From the NCBI GenBank assembly GCA_036008465.1, contig DASYNP010000172.1, positions 8,726 to 72,725 on the forward strand: a stretch of 64,000 bases of DNA, read 5' to 3'. This document shows, one piece after another, positions 15,620 to 24,394 of the stretch; positions within the stretch are counted from its first letter, which is position 1; each line of letters opens with the position of its first letter. Both the position numbers and the translations under genes were made by a program. Origin of the DNA: DASPSM01 sp036008465 (lineage in GTDB: Bacteria > Planctomycetota > Planctomycetia > Planctomycetales > Planctomycetaceae). The notes under the pieces are model-generated. The model worked only from the letters and a program-made list of their open reading frames with translations. It did not search any database and was not told the DNA's origin.

Positions 15620-17347
15620 TCAGGCGGTCTCGGCTTGCTTGAGGCCGAGTTCCTCGACCATGATCTCGCGCATGCGAAACTTCTGGAGCTTGCCGGTGAC
15701 AGTTTGTGGAAACTCCTTCACCAGGCGAACGTATCGCGGCACCTTGTAGTGCGCCAACGACTTCTTGCAGAAGGCGCGGAGATCCTCCTCCGTGACTTGT
15801 TGCCCGTCGCGAACTTTCACCCAGGCGGCCACGTTCTCGACGAACTTCGGATCGGGCACTCCGAAGACCGCGACATTTTCGACCGACGGGTGCGTGTACA
15901 GAAACTCTTCGATTTCGCGCGGATAGATGTTTTCGCCCCCGCGGCAAATCATGTCCTTGATTCGACCGGTGATGCGATAGCAGCCGTTAGGAAGCCGCAC
16001 GGCAAGATCGCCCGAATGCAGCCAGTGCTCGCGATCGATGGCGGCGGCCGTTGCCTCGGGCATTTTGTAATAGCCAAGCATCACGCCGTGCCCGCGAGCG
16101 CACAGCTCTCCCTGCTCGTTGTCTCCCAACGCGTTTCCGTCCGGCCCGATCAGTTTGACTTCCCAGCCGGGTAGGGCGCGTCCCACCGTTTGCACTCGCA
16201 GCTCGAGCGAATCGTGAGTCCGCGTTTGCGTAATCACAGGCGACGTCTCGGTCAGCCCGTAGGCGATGGTCATCTCTCTTACGCCCATTTCACCCACGAC
16301 GCGCTTCATCAGCTCGATTGGGCAGGGGCTGCCGGCCATGATGCCCGTTCGCAGCGACTTCAGATCGCGCCCCGCGAAGCTCGGATGTTCCAACTGGGCG
16401 ATGAACATCGTCGGCACGCCATAGATCGTCGTCGCCCGCTCGGATTCGATCGCATTGAGCGTGGCCTCGGGATCGAAATGCTGCGCGGGGATGATCATCG
16501 CAGCCCCACGTGCCAGGCAGCACAACACGCCGACAACGCAGCCGAAGCAGTGATAGAACGGGACCGGAATGCAGATGCGGTCCGACTCGGTAATTCGCTG
16601 GCAGTCTCCGATGTAGTAGCCGTTCAACAGCAGGTTGCGGTGCGTGAGCATGGCCCCCTTGGGGAAGCCGGTTGTCCCCGAGGTGTACTGAATGTTGACC
16701 GGCTCGGTTGCCTTCGGCAGAGCCTCGCGCTCCGCGAGCTCGCGGTCGGAAATCGCTTCGCCGGCGTGCAGGAAGGCTTCCCAGGACCACATTCCGGGTG
16801 CCGTTGCCGGCTTCATCGCAACGACGTGCTTGAGGAGGGGAAATTGGACGCTTTTGAGCTGTCCCGGTTTTGTGTGTTTGAGCTCGGGAACGGCCTCGTT
16901 CAACATGCCGAAGTAATCGGACGTGCGGAACTGGTCGATCAAGAACAAGGCACACGCGTCGGACTGCTTGAGAACATAAGCTAGCTCGTGCGTGCGATAG
17001 GCCGGGTTGATGAGCACCATCACCGCGCCGATCCGCGCGGTCGCAAATTGCAGCAGCAGCCAATTGGGCCAATTGGTCGCCCAGACGGCGACGTGCTCCC
17101 CCTTACGGATGCCCAGCGCCAACAACGCTTTGGCGACGCGGTCGACCTGCTTGTCGAACGTGCGGTAAGACACCCGCAATGCCCGCCGGTGTCGTTCAGC
17201 GGGAGGCAAGTTGGCCGGCAGCATTTGCTGAGACGCGTCGAGTTCCGGGAAGACGTACGCATCCAAGTCGGAATGTTGCTCGGCAGTACGGCGCAGCGCT
17301 GCACCGATCGTCAAACCCTCGACCCACGGCGCTTCGTCGGCCGCCAT
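15620..17347 (-). CDS. Acyl-CoA synthetase (AMP-binding)
   Basis: A 575-residue ANL-superfamily enzyme that activates a fatty or similar carboxylic acid via acyl-AMP and transfers it to CoA. The P-loop-like YTSGTTGFPKG (about residue 220), the YGLTETSP block, the HSGDLAV hinge and the C-terminal TVTGKLQK lysine are intact. This set and length fit medium/long-chain acyl-CoA synthetases (FadD/AcsM-like). It is the first gene of a likely two-gene operon with the MBL hydrolase. Substrate chain length is unknown. Confidence 0.93.
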   Translation of the reverse strand: MAADEAPWVEGLTIGAALRRTAEQHSDLDAYVFPELDASQQMLPANLPPAERHRRALRVSYRTFDKQVDRVAKALLALGIRKGEHVAVWATNWPNWLLLQFATARIGAVMVLINPAYRTHELAYVLKQSDACALFLIDQFRTSDYFGMLNEAVPELKHTKPGQLKSVQFPLLKHVVAMKPATAPGMWSWEAFLHAGEAISDRELAEREALPKATEPVNIQYTSGTTGFPKGAMLTHRNLLLNGYYIGDCQRITESDRICIPVPFYHCFGCVVGVLCCLARGAAMIIPAQHFDPEATLNAIESERATTIYGVPTMFIAQLEHPSFAGRDLKSLRTGIMAGSPCPIELMKRVVGEMGVREMTIAYGLTETSPVITQTRTHDSLELRVQTVGRALPGWEVKLIGPDGNALGDNEQGELCARGHGVMLGYYKMPEATAAAIDREHWLHSGDLAVRLPNGCYRITGRIKDMICRGGENIYPREIEEFLYTHPSVENVAVFGVPDPKFVENVAAWVKVRDGQQVTEEDLRAFCKKSLAHYKVPRYVRLVKEFPQTVTGKLQKFRMREIMVEELGLKQAETA

Positions 17348-17574
17348 TGGTCCCTCCTTCGCACTACGAACTTTCGCCCAATTCGCGCGGCCCTAATAGT
17401 ACATCGCTGAATCGAGTCGCGCAAAGTCCTTCCCGCCCGCTCCGCGGCTCCCACGCGTCCCTTGCGCCTCCGAACCGCTCTTTGCCGTTTTTCCGCTGCC
17501 GGCTACGATTCCCGCCGTTTGCGCGTGGCCGCGAGCCATTCGACATCAACGACCCTGCGGAGGCGTGCCGCTTT

Positions 17575-18243
17575 ATGACGACACTGACGCCCGTGAAAAC
17601 CGATGCGGGACAAGCCGCGGCCGTTCGCCCCTCCTTGAAGAACTCGAGGGCCTACCAGTACCGCATTCCGCTGACGGCGATCGTGTTGCTGGGATCCTGG
17701 GCGTGGGTGCTGATGACGCCCCCTTGGATCGAGGAAAGCCAGCCAATCGTCTGGTTCACAAACTCTGCGGCTTGGGCGGCGTTCGCAGCCGGCGCCCTGG
17801 TGCGGATTTGGGCGACGCTTTGGATCGGCGGACGCAAAAAGCACACAATTGTGGACGATGGGCCCTATCGGGTCTGTCGTAATCCGCTCTACCTGGGCAC
17901 TTTCGCCATGGTGCTGGGGGTGGCCCTGTTTCTGAAGAGTGCGGTCTTCGCCGTCGCCCTGGCATTCGTTTGGTTCCTTTACGCTTGGTACGTCGTTCCG
18001 GCCGAGGAACGCTACATGCGCGGCCGTTTTGCCTCGGCGTACGACGACTATTGTCGCCGCGTGCCGCGCTGGCTGCCCCGGTGGAGTCTTTTGCGGCGAG
18101 ACGAAATCCTCCGGCCGGTCGCCGATCGGGGTGCCGTTTCGCGAGAATTCTTGCGGATGATGTGGTGGATCCTGCTTCCACTGCTCGCCGAACTCACGTG
18201 CCACGTACGCGGCACGGCCTGGTGGGAGTCGTTCACCGGTTGA
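17575..18243 (+). CDS. ICMT/PEMT-like membrane methyltransferase
   Basis: A 222-residue integral membrane protein with about four to five transmembrane segments and the isoprenylcysteine carboxyl methyltransferase-like signature: DDGPYRVCRNPLYLGTF (about residues 96-112) followed by a hydrophobic stretch and VPAEERYMRGRFASAYDDYCRRVPRW. These bind S-adenosylmethionine in the family. In bacteria the acceptor is usually unknown. The ATG at 17575 has a GGAGG 11 bp upstream, and a longer frame upstream is not hydrophobic or conserved-looking. Divergent from the acyl-CoA synthetase gene. Confidence 0.87.
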   Translation: MTTLTPVKTDAGQAAAVRPSLKNSRAYQYRIPLTAIVLLGSWAWVLMTPPWIEESQPIVWFTNSAAWAAFAAGALVRIWATLWIGGRKKHTIVDDGPYRVCRNPLYLGTFAMVLGVALFLKSAVFAVALAFVWFLYAWYVVPAEERYMRGRFASAYDDYCRRVPRWLPRWSLLRRDEILRPVADRGAVSREFLRMMWWILLPLLAELTCHVRGTAWWESFTG

Positions 18244-18323
18244 GTCGAGCCTGGGGTCGTTCGGCTCGACGAGTCGTGCTTCCTGGCCGCTCCACAGCGA
18301 ACCATCGTGACGATGGCGGCGTC

Positions 18324-18352
18324 TTGACAGCGCAGTACGAGCGTCCCAGACT
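18324..18352 (+). promoter_or_regulatory. Candidate sigma70 promoter
   Basis: TTGACA at 18324-18329 is followed after 17 bases by CAGACT at 18347-18352. The -35 is perfect but the -10 matches only three of six positions. It lies about 80 bp before the response-regulator start. Confidence 0.35.
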
Positions 18353-18433
18353 GGAACGCAGTCGCGCCAGGAAGTGATCGCAGTTTTTTCTTTGCTCTGA
18401 TCTGCCGTTCCGCGATGAAATGCGAGGCCCCAC

Positions 18434-19378
18434 GTGCCTTCTGAGCGGACCTTGGCTTCCGTGCTCGTCGTTGACGACTCGGCGACCGATCGCAAGCTGG
18501 TGGGCGGCTTGCTGCAGCGGGCCGGCGGCCTCTCGGTTGAATACGCAATCGACGGCAAAGACGCGATCAATCGCTTTCAGGACTCGATTCCCGACCTGGT
18601 CGTCACGGACCTGATCATGCCCGAAATGGATGGGCTGGGCCTGGTCGCCGCGATCAAAAGCGAATTTCCGCTCGTACCTGTGGTCTTGATGACGGCCCGC
18701 GGCAACGAGGAGGTCGCGGTTGCCGCGCTCCGCGAGGGAGCAGCCGGATATGTCCCCAAGCGGATTCTCGCGCACGACCTCGTGTCGACGACCAAGCGCA
18801 TTCTGGCGGCCTCGCGAGAAGACCGTTCGCTCTCGCGGCTCATGCACCGCATGGTCCACAACCAGTCGTCGTTCGTCCTGCACAACGATCCGACCCTCAT
18901 TCCGCTGCTCTTGGGGTATCTGCAGCAGGCAATTCGCTGCGTGCGACTGGGAGACGAACTCGATCGCCTTCGGATTCGCCTCGCCGTGGAAGAGGCGCTG
19001 CTCAACGCCCTTTACCGCGGGAACCTCGAAGTCAGTTCTCGACTGCAGCAATCGGATCCAGCCGCTTACGAGGAACTGGTCCGGACGCGGATGGCAGAGC
19101 CTCCCTACTGCAACCGCGGTACTTTCGTCTCGTGGTCGATTTCACGCGACGGAATGGAGATCACGATTCGTGACGAGGGACCCGGCTTCGAGCCCCAGTC
19201 ACCTGACAGTCGCGCGGAGAGCGTCGACTTCGACACGGTCTTCGGGCGCGGCACGTTGATCATGCGAACCTTCATGGACGAGGTCCGCTACAGTGCGTCT
19301 GGGAACGAAGTCACGCTCATCAAGCACGCCCCCGCCGTAGTGGAGGCGGCGGCCGATCAGTCGGATTCAGCGGACTAA
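18434..19378 (+). CDS. Response regulator with HATPase (anti-sigma-type) domain
   Basis: A 314-residue cytoplasmic protein with an N-terminal receiver domain: DD at 14-15, phospho-acceptor Asp59 in VVTDLIMPEMDG, Thr in LMTARG, Lys in VPKR. A linker leads to a C-terminal GHKL ATPase domain of the RsbW/SpoIIAB type: RLAVEEALLNALYRGN (N-box-like), ITIRDEGPGFEP (G1) and GRGTLIMRTFMDEV (G2). Such fusions are known to control partner-switching through serine kinase activity; the partner is not encoded nearby. The GTG start at 18434 follows a GCGAGG. Note N-box Asn is present, so ATP binding is expected. Confidence 0.9.
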   Translation: MPSERTLASVLVVDDSATDRKLVGGLLQRAGGLSVEYAIDGKDAINRFQDSIPDLVVTDLIMPEMDGLGLVAAIKSEFPLVPVVLMTARGNEEVAVAALREGAAGYVPKRILAHDLVSTTKRILAASREDRSLSRLMHRMVHNQSSFVLHNDPTLIPLLLGYLQQAIRCVRLGDELDRLRIRLAVEEALLNALYRGNLEVSSRLQQSDPAAYEELVRTRMAEPPYCNRGTFVSWSISRDGMEITIRDEGPGFEPQSPDSRAESVDFDTVFGRGTLIMRTFMDEVRYSASGNEVTLIKHAPAVVEAAADQSDSAD

Positions 19379-19773
19379 CATCGAGAGATTTTTGGCTCCG
19401 AAGCTGGCAATCTCGTCCGTTTCCGTAGGATGTTGTGGCACGCTACGTACCGGCAAAGTTCACCCGATCGTTGTGCGTAAATCTTTGTGGCATAAAGTGT
19501 TTGCGCAGATGTAGTGTACAAGCCGGGGCGATGGTTTGCGCGCTGAATATGTCCCCCCACGACGCTAGCGCGCAAGTCGTGGTCATTTGACCACTTCGGA
19601 GCAGGCCGCGTGATCCGGGCGCGGGCATCGTCTTGGGTCCAAAAAGCCGTCAAGCAGCCCTATGAATCAGAAACTGGCGATTGTCTACGACTTGCGGTGT
19701 ACACCTTGCGAGTGTTTTTTGGGTGGCCTTAGCATGGATCAAGAGAACTTCGCCAACAGGGACTGTTCCGGCC
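19379..19773 (+). promoter_or_regulatory. Intergenic region before the HExxH gene
   Basis: Nearly 400 bp without a convincing gene. A short frame starting at 19662 overlaps the next gene in another frame and looks random. A 19-base motif at 19437-19455 recurs with two mismatches at 22442-22460, upstream of the anti-sigma-like gene, so this region probably carries promoter or operator sequence. Confidence 0.4.
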
Positions 19774-20430
19774 ATGCGTCGCACCGCTCGCTCTCACCGC
19801 CGCCCAGCGTCTCAAAGGCTCGTATTTCCTGCACGCTCCAAGCGTACGACGGGATTGCGTCCGGCGGCCGGATTTCGGCAGCGGCTCCGGGAAACCAGCT
19901 ATTCGGAGGGCTTTGGAGCCCCGGAAGTCTGGCATGAACCGGTCGGACGGAAGGACATCAAATTCGTCGTCGAGCCAGCAGGCGAAGGCTATATTCATCC
20001 CGTGACGACCGAAGAAGTCGCCAATCGAATCGCCCAACTTCCAAAGCGGTTCCGCAACCAGCTCGAAATTGTGCAATTCAGCCGGATGACGCGGAAACGG
20101 GTTTTGTTCCCCTGCTACGGGATGCAATGGGGCACGGCGGTCTACCTCTATCCGATCGAGGCCTCGCTGGTCGAGCATTACGTGCGACCGCCACGCCCAG
20201 AACAACTCATCGAGGCCCGGATGTACGGCGGACAGTGGCAGCCCGATGGCGGCAGCTGGAAGCTGGTTTGGACCGCGGACTCGATCCGGGACTTCTATCT
20301 CAACAACGTCCTGATCCACGAAATCGGGCACACCATCGACGACCGCAACGGCGGCTTCGTCGATCGCGAGCGCTTCGCAAATTGGTTCGCAGTCGAGTAT
20401 GGCTACCGCGCGTCGCGCGGCCGCCGCTAA
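19774..20430 (+). CDS. Putative small zinc metallopeptidase (HExxH)
   Basis: I do not recognise a named family. From the ATG at 19774 the product has 218 residues. The first 45 are strongly basic and poorly structured; the folded part ends with IHEIGHTIDDRNGG, a zincin HExxH motif (His182, Glu183, His186), followed by FVDRERFANWFAVEYGYR, where an acidic residue could be the third ligand. No signal peptide is visible, so a cytoplasmic location is more likely. Another start 93 bp upstream is possible. The stop codon is immediately followed by a large inverted repeat shared with the convergent neighbour. Confidence 0.65.
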   Translation: MRRTARSHRRPASQRLVFPARSKRTTGLRPAAGFRQRLRETSYSEGFGAPEVWHEPVGRKDIKFVVEPAGEGYIHPVTTEEVANRIAQLPKRFRNQLEIVQFSRMTRKRVLFPCYGMQWGTAVYLYPIEASLVEHYVRPPRPEQLIEARMYGGQWQPDGGSWKLVWTADSIRDFYLNNVLIHEIGHTIDDRNGGFVDRERFANWFAVEYGYRASRGRR

Positions 20431-20502
20431 GAGCCGCGCACGAAAGTAAGCGGTCTTCTTCCTAGGGAAGTCAAAACACCGCTTACTTCGTGCGCGGCTC
20501 TT
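20429..20502. terminator. Bidirectional inverted-repeat terminator
   Basis: The arms at 20429-20454 and 20478-20502 are reverse complements over 25 base pairs with a single bulged A; the loop is about 23 bases. The right arm is followed by TTTTCTA on the plus strand, the left arm is preceded by AGCGGCGG. It sits exactly between two convergent stop codons. The size is larger than an ordinary intrinsic terminator and may be a mobile palindrome serving as one. Confidence 0.75.
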
Positions 20503-20504
20503 TT

Positions 20505-21059
20505 CTAGGTCGGCAGCCCGTGCTCCTGGCGGATGCGGCGAACCTCCTGAACCACTTCGCCGATCAGCTCGCTATTGCGCTCGATGGCTTTGTACTCGAT
20601 TGCGTTGACCGCGAGATTGACGACGATCGTCAGAATGGCAAACACGAAGTGGACGGTCGATGGGGAGAATTCGTGTCCTCCCGGAAGCGTCCAATTCCCG
20701 CGATCAACAGCGATCGCACCCAGAGGGATATTCAAGATCAGGACGACCAGGCAGGCCGCCATTAGGGGGATCGCGCGATATTTCAGTCGTCGGTTCTCTT
20801 GGTTCCATCGCGTGTCGAGCTTGTAAGCGAGTCGGGCTTCCTCCATCCAGCGACTGGTTCCCATGAAGTACGTCAGCAGCACGGCGTGCACGAGCGTGGC
20901 GAATATCAGCGCGGCCACAGAGATCAGCAAGTGGTAACTCATGAAGCGGCGGGTTGCCGCCGAAACGCTCCGGGGATCGCCGATTTCCAGCCCGAGCACG
21001 AAGGCCAGAATCAAGAGCACGGTGCCGAGGATGGCCAGGGTGAGAAAAATCCGCTTCAT
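20505..21059 (-). CDS. Four-helix membrane protein, unknown function
   Basis: Not recognised. The 184-residue product has four hydrophobic segments: about 4-26 (LTLAILGTVLLILAFVLGL), 42-67, 96-117 and 135-155, and a hydrophilic C-terminal helix with ERNSELIGEVVQEVRRIRQEHG that could form a short coiled coil. A histidine pair pattern suitable for haem is not obvious, though His occurs in helix 2 (YHLL) and near helix 4. It is a single gene convergent with the HExxH gene and sharing its terminator. Confidence 0.72.
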   Translation of the reverse strand: MKRIFLTLAILGTVLLILAFVLGLEIGDPRSVSAATRRFMSYHLLISVAALIFATLVHAVLLTYFMGTSRWMEEARLAYKLDTRWNQENRRLKYRAIPLMAACLVVLILNIPLGAIAVDRGNWTLPGGHEFSPSTVHFVFAILTIVVNLAVNAIEYKAIERNSELIGEVVQEVRRIRQEHGLPT

Positions 21060-21188
21060 GTGCCGCTTATTCCGGGCAAGCGCTCGACCGTTGCGTCGCG
21101 TCGTGGTTCAATCGAATTCGCGGCCGGGCGGGACGTGATACCAAACCGCATCGGCTGCGACGATGAATTCTAGGGAGTCGTGGCCACC

Positions 21189-22307
21189 ATGAAAATCACA
21201 CGGATTGACACGTTTCCCGTCAGCATTCCCTTGAAACCGGAACGGCGGATGGTTTCCGCGCTGGGCGTGCATGACGTGTCGCTGTACGTTCTCGTGCGGG
21301 TCTCGACCGATGCTGGGATCGAGGGAGCCGGCGAGGCGACCGTGTTGCCGCGTTGGAGCGGGGAGACCGTCTGGGGGGCGCAAGCACTCATCGACCGTGT
21401 GCTGTCGCCCCGCCTGATTGGCGTCGATCCCACCGACATCGACGCGGTGGCCGCCCTGATGGATGAGGCGGCCGAGGACAATTGGTTCGCCAAGTCGGCG
21501 CTCGAGATGGCATGCTGGGACATTTGCGGCAAGGACTTCAAAAAGCCGATCTATGAATTGCTTGGTGGCCCGGTCCGATCGACGGCACTGCGCTGCCGCT
21601 TTTCGATGGGGGCCTATGAGCCCGACCGAGCGCGCCAACGCGCCCAGGAATTGATTGCCGCCGGCTTCGACACGATCAAAGTGAAAGTCGGGACCGAAGT
21701 TGCCCGCGATATCGAGCGCGTGCGGGTCGTGCGCCAGGCGATCGGACCGGCGCCCTCTCTCGTCATTGATGCCAATTGCGGTTATGACGCCAAAACGGCC
21801 ATCGCCATGGCTCGGGAAATCGAAGACTGCAACGTCGCCTTATTTGAGCAGCCGACGCCACGAGGCGATTTTGAAGCCCTCGCCGAAGTCCGCCGGGCGA
21901 TCCGGCCGCAGGTGATGGCCGACGACATCTGTTTTGACTTTGCCGATGCGGTTGAGTGCGTCCGCCACCGGGCCTGCGATGTCATCAGCGTCTATCCCGG
22001 AAAGAACGGCGGAATCGCCAAGTCAAAGCGGATCGTCGACTATGCCGGTCTGCACGGCGTAGCCTGCACCATCGGCTCGAACCTCGAACTCGACATCGCG
22101 TCGGCGGCGATGTGCCACCTCGTCGTGGCCTGCCGCAATCTCAACGTCGAAAAATATCCGGGTGACATCATGGGGCCGGACTACCATTCCGTCTCGGTGG
22201 TCAAGGAACCGCTCGAGATTCGGGGACCTTTGATTTCGATCACCGACCGGCCCGGCCTGGGAGTCGACGTCGACTGGAAGACGGTCGAGGCTCACCCCTG
22301 CAAATGA
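21189..22307 (+). CDS. Mandelate racemase/muconate lactonizing enzyme family protein
   Basis: An enolase-superfamily enzyme of the MLE subgroup (372 aa), cytoplasmic, abstracting a proton alpha to a carboxylate. The Lys pair KVK (Lys164, Lys166), metal ligands Asp194 (DANCGY), Glu220 (FEQP) and Asp245/246 (MADD), and the opposite-face Lys272 (YPGKNGG) are all present, so it is likely active. The subgroup includes muconate cycloisomerase, dipeptide epimerase and o-succinylbenzoate synthase; the substrate cannot be assigned. The ATG at 21189 has GGGAG 11 bp upstream; a GTG at 21180 is too close to it. Confidence 0.9.
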   Translation: MKITRIDTFPVSIPLKPERRMVSALGVHDVSLYVLVRVSTDAGIEGAGEATVLPRWSGETVWGAQALIDRVLSPRLIGVDPTDIDAVAALMDEAAEDNWFAKSALEMACWDICGKDFKKPIYELLGGPVRSTALRCRFSMGAYEPDRARQRAQELIAAGFDTIKVKVGTEVARDIERVRVVRQAIGPAPSLVIDANCGYDAKTAIAMAREIEDCNVALFEQPTPRGDFEALAEVRRAIRPQVMADDICFDFADAVECVRHRACDVISVYPGKNGGIAKSKRIVDYAGLHGVACTIGSNLELDIASAAMCHLVVACRNLNVEKYPGDIMGPDYHSVSVVKEPLEIRGPLISITDRPGLGVDVDWKTVEAHPCK

Positions 22308-22497
22308 CGATAGGACAGTCGGTCGACCGGGCCTCTTTTTTTCAACGAATGCCGCCGAGGGATGCGGCCTTGCATGGTCGCGAAAACAGGGCGATTATCC
22401 CGAAAATCAGCGGCTAGTGGTTGCGTTCTCAGAGATTTTCCGGCACGCTAAGTACAGGCAGCACCGATGTTTTTGACGATTTTCTACAGATCGGGCT

Positions 22498-22526
22498 GGA
22501 ACTGTGAGTATAAAAATTGCGTCTAA
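22498..22526 (+). promoter_or_regulatory. ECF sigma-type promoter
   Basis: GGAAC at 22498-22502 and CGTCTAA at 22520-22526 are separated by 17 bases. This is the classic layout of promoters read by group-4 (ECF, RpoE-like) sigma factors. It lies 50 bp before a gene whose N-terminus looks like an anti-sigma factor, the kind of gene such promoters commonly autoregulate. A repeated 19-base motif lies just upstream at 22442-22460. Confidence 0.65.
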
Positions 22527-22575
22527 GATCCAGCCACGAGCGCGCTTGGTGCCCGCTTTGCGCTGATGGTCTCTC

Positions 22576-24243
22576 ATGAACTCCGCAAATCCGAACGACA
22601 TCTTATCGGCCTTTCACGACCGCGAGGCGACTCCGAACGAGGAGTCCGCCGCGAAGGCGCTGGTCGAGGGTTCGGCCGAAGCCCGCCGCGAAGTGAAAGA
22701 CTACCAGCGGCTTTCGCGGCTGATCCAAGAACTGCCTCGATTAGCCGCGCCGCCGGAGTTCGCTGCCGCCGTGATGCAGCGGGCGGAACGCGAAAGCCTC
22801 ATTCCGCTGGATCCGGTGTCGCCACGGGGATCCGCGGCGACTGTGTCGGAAAAGTCGGTCTCTCCGCGTCGACGTTGGATGGCTGCCGCGGCGACGGTCT
22901 CGGTGGCTGCAGCCCTGTTGATCGCCGCCAATATCTTTGGCACGTTCAAGCCGCGGGCTCATCGCGACGAGATCGCCCGACAGGAATCGGGCCATGCGCC
23001 CGGCGATATGGAAAACCGCAAGATTTCGACTTCACAGGTGAAGTCCTCGGTTCTCGACCGCGAGGAGGGGGTCGCTCACAGCGAAAGTACACCTTTCGCC
23101 ACGATCGAAGCAAAAGACGGTTCCAATCACCACGCGAGTTCGGATGCTAAAGCGGGCGCTGTCCTCCGGACATCCGTGGCGACTTCTGCCGCTCCCACGC
23201 CTCCGGCCGTGGCAGCTCCCATGCTCAAGGGCGCGCCGTCGTCAATGGAATCATCGGGCAAGGCGCACGAATTGGCCCTCATGCTTCCGGCCAACCTCAA
23301 GACAGCCAAAGTTGGCGACGTCGTGGAGGCCTTGCAGCAGGACGGCCAGCAAGTGGCCGTCGTGCGTCTGACGGTCGTTAATCAAGTCGAGGGACTTGAC
23401 GGCGTCCAAAGCCTGCTTGTGCGTAACACTAGTCGCACGCTCCAGAACGTCGATGAAATCAAGCAAATGCGCCAGCATTTTGCCGTGGACAAATCGGCTC
23501 TCGTCTCGAAGGCGGCCGTACCGAGCGCCGCGGGCGACATGATTTGCGTATACGTGGAGGGTTCGCGAGACGAAATGCTCGCAGTCCTGCAGGACCTTCA
23601 GAACGAACGCCAAATCCAGGCCGCTGAGCTAACCAACACGATTTCCTTCACGACGCTCGAGGAATACGCGAAGCGCGCAGTTCCCTCCCAAAAGCAAGGC
23701 GCCGACCGCTCAGGTGCTGCTGCGAACACGCAGATTGCCAAGGGAGCCGTCGCTCAGACACCCAAGGCATCTGGCTCGCAGATGGCCGTCAGCCTGCCGG
23801 CTTCGACCGTCGACAAAATTCTGACAGCAGGCCAATCGACGGCGAATTCGCGAGTGAAGAACTCAAAAGGCGAGGCCGAACAAGTCGATCGACTGTCCAC
23901 GGTAAACACGCCTGCCGAAAGACTGGACGTTGCAAAGCGACAGGCGAGGAATGAGGGGCAAACTGCGACGACGCCGCGGCGATCTGGCACAGGTCGCCCG
24001 GGATCACGGGCAACGGCCAAACAGGCTGACCGATCGCAATCACAGGATTCGAACGAAGTCGCTGCTGCGCAGAAGCCGTTCCAGATTTTCTTTGTGATCA
24101 CCGATCAGCCGCAGGCCCAAACGAATCAGCCCCCATTGAATGCCGCTAAATCGGCCGCCGCGCCTGCAAAACGTTCTGACGCAGGACAAGTGGCGCCTAC
24201 GGCGAAAGCCCCGAATTCACCTCCGCAAAATCAAGCGCCCTAA
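22576..24243 (+). CDS. Membrane-anchored anti-sigma-factor-like protein
   Basis: A 555-residue protein. Residues 1-75 match the planctomycete anti-sigma pattern: ILSAFHDREATPNEESAAKALVEG, then AARREVKD-type helices and LPRLAAPPEFAAAVMQRAERE. The Zn-binding Cys pair of ZAS-type anti-sigmas is absent. A basic cluster and one transmembrane helix follow (about 98-117, AAAATVSVAAALLIAANIF). The long external part is Ala/Ser/Lys-rich with one compact domain around 270-355 (MICVYVEGSRDEMLAVLQDLQ) and a disordered tail. It probably holds a sigma factor at the membrane and senses envelope conditions. No sigma gene is adjacent, which is unusual. It is preceded by an ECF-type promoter. Confidence 0.78.
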   Translation: MNSANPNDILSAFHDREATPNEESAAKALVEGSAEARREVKDYQRLSRLIQELPRLAAPPEFAAAVMQRAERESLIPLDPVSPRGSAATVSEKSVSPRRRWMAAAATVSVAAALLIAANIFGTFKPRAHRDEIARQESGHAPGDMENRKISTSQVKSSVLDREEGVAHSESTPFATIEAKDGSNHHASSDAKAGAVLRTSVATSAAPTPPAVAAPMLKGAPSSMESSGKAHELALMLPANLKTAKVGDVVEALQQDGQQVAVVRLTVVNQVEGLDGVQSLLVRNTSRTLQNVDEIKQMRQHFAVDKSALVSKAAVPSAAGDMICVYVEGSRDEMLAVLQDLQNERQIQAAELTNTISFTTLEEYAKRAVPSQKQGADRSGAAANTQIAKGAVAQTPKASGSQMAVSLPASTVDKILTAGQSTANSRVKNSKGEAEQVDRLSTVNTPAERLDVAKRQARNEGQTATTPRRSGTGRPGSRATAKQADRSQSQDSNEVAAAQKPFQIFFVITDQPQAQTNQPPLNAAKSAAAPAKRSDAGQVAPTAKAPNSPPQNQAP

Positions 24244-24394
24244 ACTTCCGGCGCCGGAGTGTGTCTTCCTCTAGCAGCGCGTTGAGTTCGCTTAGCGGCC
24301 GGCGATCGGCTATGCTCAAAAAAATCTGACCAACCGCAAATCGCCTTCATCATTCGCCGAATCGTCAAACTGGGAACCGAAACGGGCGGAACCT

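Noticed and set aside
19436..19455. Sigma54-like TGGCACG at the repeated motif
   Set aside because: The GG to GC spacing is 14 instead of 10, so it does not fit the -24/-12 pattern.
19662..19937. Short frame of 91 codons starting at 19662
   Set aside because: Overlaps the HExxH gene in another frame and has no recognisable feature or good SD.
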